From assembly GCA_020055645.1 (NCBI GenBank), contig CM034548.1:31050201-31114200 (forward strand): a DNA stretch of 64,000 nucleotides. The letters are read 5' to 3'. This document shows positions 11,955-22,336 of the stretch, one piece after another; the first letter of the stretch is position 1; each line of letters begins with the position of its first letter. A program made the position numbers and the translations under genes. The notes under the pieces are model-generated. The model did no database searches. It worked only from the letters and a program-made list of their open reading frames with translations, and had not been told where the DNA came from. Source of the DNA: Tomocerus qinae (lineage: Eukaryota; Arthropoda; Collembola; Entomobryomorpha; Tomoceridae).

Positions 11955-12978
11955 TATGTTGATAAAGAGGCTCTTTACTATGTATTCTAAAATCAAAAAG
12001 GTGTTTCAATAGAGAAGACAGAATTCTGTGCTTTGATAAACACTTCTTTTGAATTTGAGATCAAGTATCGAGTTGGCGCTTAGACTATATACCTTTTGCT
12101 GCTAAACAATATGATGTAAATTTTCCTTCGTTTTGATAACTGTTTGTAGGACAAGCCTATGGTTAAGACCATTCTGTTAAATTGGTCCATATTCACATAT
12201 ATTGTAGAGGACATTAAGACAACCAACTTTGATTAGGGTATGAAAAAAATTTACCGTCTAGTTTACCCGGGAGAGGTCACCAAAGTTGTTACCCGGCACC
12301 CCGAATTTTGGTATCCACGTTTCGATATCGTTCATACTCATATGTTTTAGAGGACATAAAGACAATCAACTTTTGTTTAAACCTAAATCGGATCCGCCGT
12401 ATCATTTGCCCGGGAGGGGCCACCAAAATAGTTACCCGGTACCCATATTGGTGGTGTTTTTGGGTCAATATCGGTCATGTTATAGAGACCTCTCCCGGGC
12501 AAACGATACGACGGATCCGATTTTGGTTTAAAAAAAGTTGATTGTCTTTATGTCCTCTAAAACATATATGAGTATAAACGATATCGAAACGTGGATACCA
12601 AAATTCGGGGTGCCGGGTAACAACTTTGGTGACCTCTCCCGGGTAAACTAGACGGTGAATTTTTTTCATACCCTAATCAAAGTTGGTTGTCTTAATGTCC
12701 TCTACAATAAATGTGAATATGAACCATATCCAACAGAAGGATCTTAACCATAGGTTTACCGCCCTTGTCCTTTGTTAACCATAGATTAGATGGATATCTT
12801 TAATATGTTGCACAATTGTTGATACAGTGTGATGATTATGTTAAATCAAAATGAACAGACGGATTAAAAACATTTTTTGTCTTGTTATGACGTTGTTACA
12901 TATTACATAGCTAATATAATATAAATTGTAATCTATTACCATTACCACTAATTTTTGTAAATTTATTGTTTCAATAAA
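11955..12978 (+). pseudogene. Tandem duplicate of the F-box gene 3' end (pseudogene fragment)
   Basis: Sequence from about 11958 onward repeats the F-box gene from about 10860 onward. GTTGATAAAGAGG...TACTATGTATTC translates VDKEALYYVF then TAA, against VDKKDTYYVFEHK in the intact gene. Downstream, 12096-12147 plus 12776-12978 match 11685-11954 closely, including TTAAAAACATTTTT, ATCTATTACCATTACCACTAA and the terminal AATAAA. The junction at about 11955 joins the end of unit 1 to the start of unit 2 head to tail. After removing the two insertions (hAT in unit 1, foldback in unit 2), each unit is about 400 bp. The copy lacks the F-box and has an in-frame stop, so it cannot encode a working protein. 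Confidence 0.8.
12148..12770. mobile_element. Foldback (FB-like) transposable element
   Basis: About 623 bp with long inverted arms (outer ends AGGACAAG and CTTGTCC), roughly 300 bp each. The arms themselves contain direct repeats: GAGGACATTAAGACAACC...CCCGGGAGAGGTCACCAAAG is followed about 145 bp later by a diverged GAGGACATAAAGACAATC...CCCGGGAGGGGCCACC, and both recur inverted on the right. CCCGGG occurs four times although the region is AT-rich. TTTGT flanks both sides (12143-12147 and 12771-12775) as a 5-bp target duplication. The neighbouring duplicate copy lacks the insert. The short ORFs inside it are not credible genes. Confidence 0.85.
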
Positions 12979-13750
12979 ATTATAGCAAGTTTATAAATCT
13001 AAACACAAAGCTAGTAGTATTTACTTACTTGAGCTCCTAAATGCTTAATGCTCCTTTAATCCTTTATACTATATATGAAATCCGGTAGCCTGTATATTAG
13101 TAACTATGTAAGGGAAAATCATGAATTTGTCTATCTGTCCGACGGGATATCTGGCAGTTCATGTTCATATTTCACGATAGCATTACTTTACAGGGGGAGT
13201 GGTTCAAAGGTCCAAAATTGATGAACCTTAATTGATTTTTATCACCGAACGTCTATTATGCAATTTATTCACTAATATTATACTCATTATTATTGTTCTG
13301 CAGGTGCATATTATATCAAATATCCCATTGATTTTATTGACACAAATATTAATAATAGTATCTGACAATATATTATGACTATAAGTAGTTAAAAACTATT
13401 GGCACCGTAAGGGAAAATGTGTTAAAATACTATGGCACATCTAATGTAATTGAAATATGATGTAGACTAGCTATACATCGGAAGACAATAATTTCAAATT
13501 GAATAACGATCAAACAAACTTAAATGCAAAGTTTGATATTAATTAATTGCATAGATATATAATGTTTGTTAACATATTTCTACGTCAGAACTAACCTACA
13601 CTATTGCGTCTCAAAATTCGAGAGGGCTAATAACAACGAGTTTTTACTCTAACACTACTCGACTTTAAATAAACATTCTCGACATCAATTAAATGATAAA
13701 TCTAAAGATTAAATCAATAAAGTAATTTGAATATCACTTCTATTCCGATT
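12979..13750. other. Intergenic, between converging F-box duplicate and PHKA 3' end
   Basis: AT-rich sequence with no credible ORF. The word GTAAGGGAAAAT occurs at about 13107 and again near 13406. The complement of AATAAA at 13264-13269 is a candidate poly(A) signal for the minus-strand PHKA gene, about 480 nt after its stop; I see no canonical signal nearer. Confidence 0.4.
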
Positions 13751-16700
13751 TTAAGCAATATTGCAGTCGATTTGTCCATCTTTAGGTAGGCAATTAAGAG
13801 TCTGAGCCACAGCTCGAACCAAATATGTCATAGTTCCATAGCATCCAGAAGGAGCACTATCGTAGAAGTGTTGACAAATATTTGCTGCCCCTCCACACAG
13901 AATCCCACCGTTAGCTCCTTCTACAACACTGTCTCGAAATTTCGTACAGCAAAGGGTAGCATCTCCGTTAATTTTTGTCTATAAGAAGTTCAAAAAATGG
14001 TAAATAATCTCATTGAATAGTAAGTTTCCACAGTTTCCAGCGATAATTATCATTTGATAAATTGAGGTTATTTACCTGATCTTGAATAAAAATTCGATTG
14101 GCAGTATGAGTAAGATGCTCAACATGTATAATCTCCCCCAGATAAGGCGTTAAATTGTGTTCCACCAGTAAAGTTAAAACCATCAGTGTTTCAACTACCA
14201 GTTGTCGATACTCTGGTTGAGGAATAGTATTTAGCACTGACTCCACCCTCAAGGCGAATTTCAGTTCACCAGATGTCATCTATATGGTCAAATACATAAA
14301 CTTTTAGAAATTGGTGTCCAATGGAGAAGAACTGGTCATTGTGATTTCAATCAATTGAATCGAGAACATAATTTACTCTCAAATATCAAAAGCATTTTCA
14401 TTTAATAATTAAAAGCCAGGATCTGGATCTAAGAAGCAGCTATTACTACGTTAATATACGTACCTCTTGTGTCAGGCTATTAGGTAACACCTTTCCATTT
14501 ATTGCTAATCCTTGACACTAAAATATAAATAATCAATCAACCAACTTATGCCACAAATAATTTTTGGGTGCTTTAATTGTATACTTACTCTTTCAAGAAC
14601 AGACCAAGCTCTTGGGTAAAATCCCCGGGGAACTCTATTTAAAGCTCCGTCTAATCGTCTACGGCGAAGCCACTGACCTTGCTGCTTCTCTACATCAGAT
14701 TGGTCTGCGTCTCGACAAAATAGTGTATCTATGTGACCCTGAAAATAAAGAGATGAAAAATCGCTACATATATACATAGCACAACACATCAACACATTCA
14801 ATTCAATAATTTAAATACCTTGCTAACTTTAGTTGATTTGGTGCTAACGACAGAATGATGACTGAAATTATATCCACTTCTAGAAGCTAAAATTAGAGAA
14901 TTATTACTATTAATAATATAGACTTTGTATACATTCCTTAACGTTAGTATAGCTTACACGTGCTAACAGCAAACTCCTTGCCACTCATTATGTGATACAA
15001 TAAATTTTTCATTTCAAATGGTGAAAGATTTAGCAAATGTTCCGATGCTTCCGTTCCATCACATTTTAAGGTGCGTGCCAATTCTGTAGCCATCACCTAA
15101 AAGTATTATTAAAAGTTGTAGGTTCGGGTTTTTCTTACAAATAGTCAATTTATGTGTATAATTATGTCTTAACCAACCTGGATAATTAATCCTACTCTAA
15201 GGCGAAGCATTTCATGGAAAAGCTGCGGTTCTGTTCTGATAAACATTGCCAAATATACCAGAAGTTCCTGTAAAATACAGAATTTGAAATTGCTTTGCTA
15301 CGATACACGCATCTATTAAACAATTAATACTAAAAAATAATAACTAAAACAAACTTAATGTAAAAATTAGTAATCTAAAATCTCCCTTTCCTTACTGTTT
15401 GGTAAAATGTATTGGAAAAGGGATATAAAAAGAATCCCTACACTATATAAATACAACGATACAAAATAAATAAACTTCGTGGACATTTTCAACAACATTC
15501 CAGACTAACAATGCTGGTTAAATATATACCTGAGTGAGCATGGCAGTACTTTCGTCATCACCATAGGACTGGTGAATGATTTGCCTCAATTCAATTTCTG
15601 GTAACGGGCCAGTTATTGTCTTTTCATGCTGCGGTGGAATTCCAACTGTCACTTGTTTTTGTCTTACCAGTAAATCAGTGACTGCTTTAGCAAGATCTTC
15701 AACCCTTTTTCCTAACATTCCTGTTTTAAACGTAATATTATTAAATCAAAGTACGTCATTTACCTACACTCAATGATACTGACTCATTACTTTTTAAAAA
15801 CAGAGAATGAAGCCACAACAGGTGCAGAAGTTATCAATTATTGTATCAAATCGAATCAAAAATAATTAAAAGTGAACCTGCACTATGCCGAACTAGTCCC
15901 CAAAGTTTCTGCTGACAGGCTTTATCATACAGACCTTTAACAAGATCCTTAACAGTTACCGGATTCTTCTGATCATCAAGCCCTAAAAATTATAATATGA
16001 AATTTTTGTATTTTATAAGTTTCTTGAATATTGAAAACTATCCTTGTAACTACACAAAAATTAAAAACCTGTGTTATAATCCAACCCATGGGTCACTACA
16101 AGATAATGGAGAATATCTCCTTGCTCCTCAGGGAGTTCTGTTTCTCGTAGCATAGTTATCAGCTCATCTACTTCCGTATTTTCATACTGGGCATCAGAAT
16201 GAGTTCTAAATTAATAAATTGTTTCAATTTGATATATTATTATTCAGCGTATATTTTACTTAGAACCCAAAAATCATAGTCATATCGTTTAAATATGTTA
16301 ATTTAGTGATTAATTTTACAATTATTATTCTTAAGTGGATATAAGAAAGATGCTAAGTAATTATTTATTACCTGACTCGAGTAATAGCTGACCAATCTGG
16401 TACAGGTTTAACTACTTCCGGGGACGGACTTCTTTGCTGCTGAGTTGACATCCCCGAGCCAGTAAAAATTGGAGGGGATACACTTCTCTGCTCTTTCCAA
16501 CCAGTTTGCTCATCTGTGTTTACACAATTTTTATTAATACCACAAAGCTGAGCATAATCATAAATGGTGGTAATGCAGAACTAGGTAGGTCCAAAATTAC
16601 AAAGTTACCAACAAAATCATTTTTTCTGGGCTTCACATTTCCCAGTTAAGGCTAGGTATAGGACAATGGTTTACTGGTAACTTTGTAGACCCAGTATACA

Positions 16701-19700
16701 TGATAGGTTAAAAACAAATTTGAATTACAAAAATATTAGTATTATTTACCACGATAAATCGAGCGAGTTCGTTTTATTGTTCCCCTCAATGACATTCGAC
16801 GTCCAGGATTTACCTTTTTCCCTTGCTTTAAACCTCCAAACTTTGTCTTGGCCACTGCCGGAAGTTTGACTTTGTATGCCAAAGACTTTTGGAGCTGTTC
16901 TTCCAAATATTCTTGCACACTGGGATGCAGTTCTGCAAAGTACAGATAAAGCATAAAGGATATTACATTTTCTTGTTTGGTATTTTTTGTAATTAGCAAG
17001 AAATGAATTATTAACAGAACGTACTTTCAGGTATACCCTCCTCGACACTTCCCAGAAAGCTGAGATTCGTTATACAAGATGTACTTAAAAAGTCTTGAAG
17101 ATATCCGAGGGTGACTCTGTGGCAAAAATATAAACAATATAATATAACTAAGAAAACACTTCACTTTTAAAATCTTATGGAGCAGTGCTAACCTTGTGCC
17201 GACGGTGTATCCACTGCGAAGTTTTTTGATTGTAGTAATGATTGACATAGGGACTTTTCCATCCTCTGACACAAAATATAAAACTCATATTATGAAAATG
17301 TATTTTTTATAGAAATAAAAAAAAATGCACTGCAACTAGATTGTATTAGACTATGTGGCACTCAATTATTCCCCGAGCAGTCATGACTCAAGACCATTGT
17401 CGATTCAGCAAGTCACAAACGGTTAATACATTGGCAGCAAGCACTTAGGTCCGTTACGAAAACCAACTCAACTTTTAGATGTCAGATGTTATAAATGAAC
17501 ATGAATCCTTGTTAGTTTTAAAGCAGTTAATAGTATAAATTTTTGAAGAACTTTTTTCCGTTTAATTTAATTTACGTCAATCTAATTCTAATGCCGAAAT
17601 TTCTGTCTGAGATGTGAAAAACTAGGATTGCAATAATGGTGCGCGCATTTGTAATAAATATTACCTTTCAATAAGGACGAATTAACGACAAAAGTAACAG
17701 TAGGTCTGCCAAGGAAACTGCTCCAATTGTTAGTAAGAAAAGCCAAGTCGTTTCCGAAATTGTGAGCTAAAACGGCCGAGTCATACATCATGTAATTCTC
17801 CTCCAAGTCAAAACTCTGCCCAGAAATTTTAAACAATTCCTAGTGTCACGTACTTGAAAATGTTTGAATTATGTCATCAAGTCTACCCTTAATTGCCCTT
17901 CCATACTACGTCTAACATTTTGATTAACATTAATATATTGCCCATTATTTGTCTTTGGTCTCTACGTCACACCAATCTACCACCAAAAAACCTAAATAAA
18001 TCCGTCCGTTAAATATAAGTAAAAAAATTGAAGTGCAAATAATGCATTCCATTTGTACATTCTCACATGCTAACATACACATGCCCCAAAACCTTATTAT
18101 TTAAGCAACGCTTTACTTGCAAAAAATGCAATTAAACAAGCTAGATAATAAACTGTGGACCAAACCCGATGCTAAAAATAACAGCTAAAACAAATTCTAA
18201 CCGAGATGAATTTGTCTGAAAGTAAAGACGACCAATGGTCGGCCTAGAACGTTTTGCCAGGAAGATTTCAAGAAATTCAGCTCATTTTTGAAGTTGTCGA
18301 TCATCAAATCATAGTCAGAAGCGATGTAAAACCTTTGTTGGTCCATCAACTACAAAAATTACAAGCACCGGCCTAGATTACCTTTACTATCAAGCAACCG
18401 GAACAGGACTCTTTCAAAAAGTTCCAAATCAATTGCCTGATAATTTTAACAAATATCAAATCTACTGCAAAAAATACTTTGTACAAACAATTCAACAACA
18501 GCTTCGAAATGTTAATTTATACACCGGGTAAATGTATTGCTATGCTAAATACTTTGTCGGTTGGCCCCGTTGACTAAAAACTTAAAATTATAAATGGGCT
18601 AAATAGTAATAAAATTAAGGCCAAACGCCACGAAATATACAAATATTCAATCGTGTTCAAATTATAAGAATAACTTTCAACTTAAACCACACCCAGTAAA
18701 TTAAAAACGCTTTATCTACATAATTCACTATAACTTAGCGCAATTGTTTTGATTTATATCCAAATTAGCATCAAACGATAAGGAATATATTTCATCTTTA
18801 GAATTTAAAAATAATATGAAAACCCATTATTTACAGTGTTTGGACATTTCTGGTTCTCTACCTATTAGAAATTGAACAAAATGGAAATTAAACTACGAAA
18901 ACATAAAAATTCAAACCTGGGGAGTAAATGCAAAAATTCTGTCTTGTAAAGAATATAGCTTGCTTGTACAGAGAATTCCAACATCCCTGGACTTTCGCCC
19001 GGAAAGACTGAGCTTTTTGTTGCGACCTACAAAGAAATTTTTTATTAGTTTCGGAAACACAAAATCTAGTAGATTAACTCATATTTAATGTATAAAGGCT
19101 ACATTAAATTAGGTCCCCGTGTTTAGTGTTGAAAGCATGTTCACCATCACCACTAACATTTATTCTTCAATTAGTGCTAAGATTTATTATGGCATTCAAA
19201 AAGAAAAAATAGTGTACCTAAATAAGCATAGAGGTGACTTAAAACTCTCGCGGGTTGCACTTCGATGGGTGCTACTTCAGCAATAGTCTGGACATTGATG
19301 TCAAAATATTTCAGTTTTTCTTGAATTTCTTTATCTTCTGCTAGTATTACAACCTGGACCAAAGTTAAAATATCATATTATTTGCGTTTGAACACATAAA
19401 ACTATAGGAAGACACAAAAGTTTAAAAACATACCTGAACAACCACATCTGGTTTTTTCTCTGAACATAAACGTCTATTTAAAGGATCTAATTCCCCAGGA
19501 GCAAGAAATCCCTACGCGTAAAAAAATAATTTGTTTATTAAGTCAATATTGAGCAATAATTATCTTTTTGTTATCTCACTTCTTGTAAAAGTTTTCCAAC
19601 AATGTAAAGACTTTGAGCCCACATAAATGGACATCTGCCAAGTGGTTCTCGGATTTGGCTACCAGGACGCTTATATTCTTCGTTCACCAAATTTGCAGGA

Positions 19701-21305
19701 ACAGCATACAACTCGGGCACCAATCGAAGGCCGTCTTCTGTTTTGATTAGTATCTATTCATCAACAGATTCCCATTATTTCACAACAGCTGAACATTAGT
19801 GATTTAATATTGAATTAAAATTAAAATACTGCTCAAGAAATTTTTATAACAATAATTTTGATCTACTAGTGAGTTTGCAATGTAAATTATAGATTGGGGT
19901 TTCTAATGTAACGTACCTCATCTAGGGCTTCACTGTATTTTAGAGTTGCGTCTTTATCACCTCGAAAACAAGCATCAATAACCATATAGCAAAGAAACAA
20001 AGGCCACTCGCATTCAATATTATCGAACATACGAAGCTCCCATGGTTCATAATACAATCTCGAAGGATCCTCTTTAGGGGTTTTATATCCGTCGCGAAGA
20101 AATCTCTTAAAACCATAGTGACCTCGCAGTTTCGACACAATCGTTTGTCTCGTGAGCTTAATTAAATCAGGGTCATCAACCGCAAATGCTGGGAAGCTTA
20201 TAACAGACAACAATCCACTGTCAACTTCTTTAGAATTAGACTCCCGAGGCAGCATCGATTGCAACACAGCTTGGCATTTCTGAGCCTCGTCAGCGAGGAC
20301 ATGAATTACTGAAGAAGGTCCTCCTCTGGCTCCAAATAAGTCTAACTCATTCATTGCCTCTAGTGCAGCTTTAGCAACTCCAATTGAGCTAGCATTTAAT
20401 TCTGGAAGTCCATGATTGCTTTTGTCTCCCCTCTCCCACATGCCATAGTCCTTTAGAAAAATACAAACAAATTAATTCTCCATTACTACAATATGAATAG
20501 TCTGCAGCTGATTAAACTTACCGGAACACAATACGCGGATTCAATATAAAAGACGAGATTCTGAATAAATGCAACTTCATCAAGACTAAATATAATCTGT
20601 AATCCTAAAAATACAAAAAAGTTTATAACTTTATTTTAAACATTGATCATTGATTTTTATCACTCACCTGAGGCTGTCATTTGGGCCAAAATTAGTAAAT
20701 ACAATGACATGGCGTCAATTTGAAGATGACCCCAATCTCCATCGCCGACAACTACTTGGCCAGTTTCGGAGCTGTATTTTGCATGTATGGCATCCAAGGG
20801 TGACTGAGTAGTTTTAAATTTTTCTAATTTATCCTTTTGCCGCATCATGGCCATCAGGAGACCTCTCATCAATTTGACACAACTCTTTGAAAACATTATT
20901 TTAAAAACATCCTTTGAAAACTGATCATTACAGCGATGTATATTGTCACAAAAGTCATTCATTATTATTATACCTGTTCTAATTCGTAGGTTTTGGCTCG
21001 ATCTTCGTCCATGTCAGCATTCTTTTTATATGCCATGGAAAGACTCCACACAGACATAATGCTATACACATTGTCCCTGATCCAAGCATGTTTATTTGTG
21101 GAACTTGCAGGGAAAAGTCCAGTTACAGGGTCCTTAACATTAAAAAAACATTGATAAAAAAGTTTGATGAAGCCCACAATAGTAATATAAATTACAAATT
21201 TGCAGAACAAGAGTTGTATAAACTGACCTGATAACGTAAAATTGTTTTGTAGAGAAGCCTTTGATAGTAATCTAGCCGCACTCCGGAATTGGTACGACTC
21301 CTCAT
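13751..21305 (-). CDS. PHKA: Phosphorylase b kinase regulatory subunit alpha
   Basis: Largest regulatory subunit of the (alpha-beta-gamma-delta)4 kinase that activates glycogen phosphorylase in the cytoplasm. The 24 exons, all GT-AG and in phase, are: 21305-21228, 21132-20974, 20884-20668, 20604-20522, 20450-19917, 19753-19580, 19511-19434, 19353-19218, 19026-18917, 18349-18202 (alternative 17839-17665), 17265-17193, 17116-17037, 16932-16750, 16513-16372, 16205-16069, 15982-15878, 15720-15530, 15267-15178, 15096-14958, 14886-14819, 14738-14589, 14517-14464, 14279-14076, 13978-13751. Product 1186 residues (1195 with the alternative exon); mammalian alpha subunits are about 1220-1240. ATG 21305 begins [18 protein letters not shown] as in the family. 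Residues 1-440 form the glucoamylase-like domain ([30 protein letters not shown]). [19 protein letters not shown] and [16 protein letters not shown] identify alpha rather than beta. Exon 13 has RRMS and KRTRS, possible kinase sites. The C-terminus CNIA is a CaaX box, matching the farnesylated tail of mammalian alpha. Confidence 0.95.
17665..17839 (-). CDS. PHKA: PHKA exon 10B (alternative, homologous to 10A)
   Basis: Acceptor GACACTAG, donor AAAG|GTAATA, 175 nt, phase 0 in and phase 1 out, exactly as 10A. It encodes 58 residues including [20 protein letters not shown] and [12 protein letters not shown], homologous to 10A from the NF..(D/E)LxFL motif on; the first 20 residues differ and are longer. 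If spliced after 10A, the join would read GGA ATT GTT TAA, an immediate stop. Either exon alone keeps the frame into exon 11 (17265). Confidence 0.85.
18202..18349 (-). CDS. PHKA: PHKA exon 10A (alternative)
   Basis: Acceptor TTTTTGTAG, donor G|GTTAGA, 148 nt, entering in phase 0 and leaving in phase 1. It encodes [20 protein letters not shown] followed by [20 protein letters not shown]. This lies where vertebrate alpha subunits have IDQQQFYLALDNK..., so it is the closer match to the vertebrate form. It follows exon 9 (TFAFTPQ-like end) directly. It shares position, phase and the core (N-F-x-N-x-L-x-F-L-x-x-x-W-x-x-x-L-G-R-P) with exon 10B. Confidence 0.88.
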
Positions 21306-21951
21306 TTTTATTACTGAGTTAATAGTTTCCAGGAAATAGATCTATCAATCAAATTACCAAACAGAATACAAACTTTTTCGTCTTCACTGCTTATACCAGT
21401 CTTATTAGAGATTCTGTGTGTTTAGCACATCATTCATCACAGTTGACAGTCAATAGTTGAAAGTTTAACCCCCATCCTCAAATGTACAAAACTGTAATCA
21501 TCACAAATATAAATAATTATTTAGTCTATGATCTATAATTATCTTTTATTCATGCCTAGTCATTCTCTCTTATCGTTGCCAGGAATCGGAATCAAGGTTA
21601 TAAGTTTACTAATCCAAAATTGAAGCCATATATTTTTTTAAATGTGCAGTAACTTAAATTGCAACATTTGAACTGTTGATAGTGTACACTGTGTACAGTA
21701 CAGTACTGTAGACAGTTCGTAAAACTAATAAATCCTGTTACTGTCCGTCCAGGCTCCAACTTCCAGACAAAGTCAGAGAAAGTCAAAAGTATTGCACTTT
21801 ATATTTGTTTACATTATAGTTTTAATGCACTTACTTGTTAAATGGTGGTATTTTGTTGTTTTCTATTACCAATATATGACCTTTGTATAAAGTACGAGCT
21901 ATAAGCTCATTATTAAGTAGCGATTTACTTAATTGTTATTCATTAAATCCG

Positions 21952-22152
21952 ATGTTTATTTGGCAACTTTTTAGATTTCACAAGAAGTTAACACAGGAGA
22001 GTGCTGCATCCAGATTTTCAACTGAAAGGCGCAAAAAAGGTTATTGGCTATTGAAGCATGTGGATTGTGGAGGAATGTTTTCTCATGATGAAAAGCATAA
22101 TAATAAACCCATGAACCAGGACCACGATGTTCACACGAATATCCATCTGTAG
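21952..22152 (+). CDS. Candidate 66-residue microprotein, divergent to PHKA
   Basis: ATG 21952 opens 66 codons ending at TAG 22150-22152. The N-terminus is basic and aromatic (MFIWQLFRFHKKLTQESAAS), then RFSTERRKKGYWLLKHVD, then a hydrophilic His/Asn/Asp-rich tail. I do not recognise the family. The amphipathic basic start could be a mitochondrial presequence, but that is a guess. It starts about 650 bp from the PHKA start on the opposite strand, compatible with a shared promoter. Alternatively TTTTTAG at 21968-21974 could be a splice acceptor of a longer gene, or the ORF is chance. Confidence 0.25.
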   Translation: MFIWQLFRFHKKLTQESAASRFSTERRKKGYWLLKHVDCGGMFSHDEKHNNKPMNQDHDVHTNIHL

Positions 22153-22321
22153 TATGAACTATTTTATACTACATCTTTTAACGCATATAAATCCTCTCTT
22201 GCCTTGTGTACATTATTTATTTATTATTTATTACTACGAAAATGTGTGAGGGGATACAGATGAAATAATGCTCTTATTTCTTGTTACGATATTGTCTGAA
22301 CATAAAAGTGCAAAGTACAAT

Positions 22322-22336
22322 CAGGGCCGCAACTAG
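22322..22336. repeat. Lone hAT-like terminal motif
   Basis: CAGGGCCGCAACTAG resembles the ends of the element at 6064-6182 (CAAGGCCGCAAC). No inverted partner was found nearby, so this may be one end of a truncated element or chance. Confidence 0.2.

Noticed and set aside
12286..12669. Three 64-81 codon ORFs inside the foldback element
   Set aside because: They lie in the inverted arms and mirror each other; the GC-rich repeat simply lacks stops.
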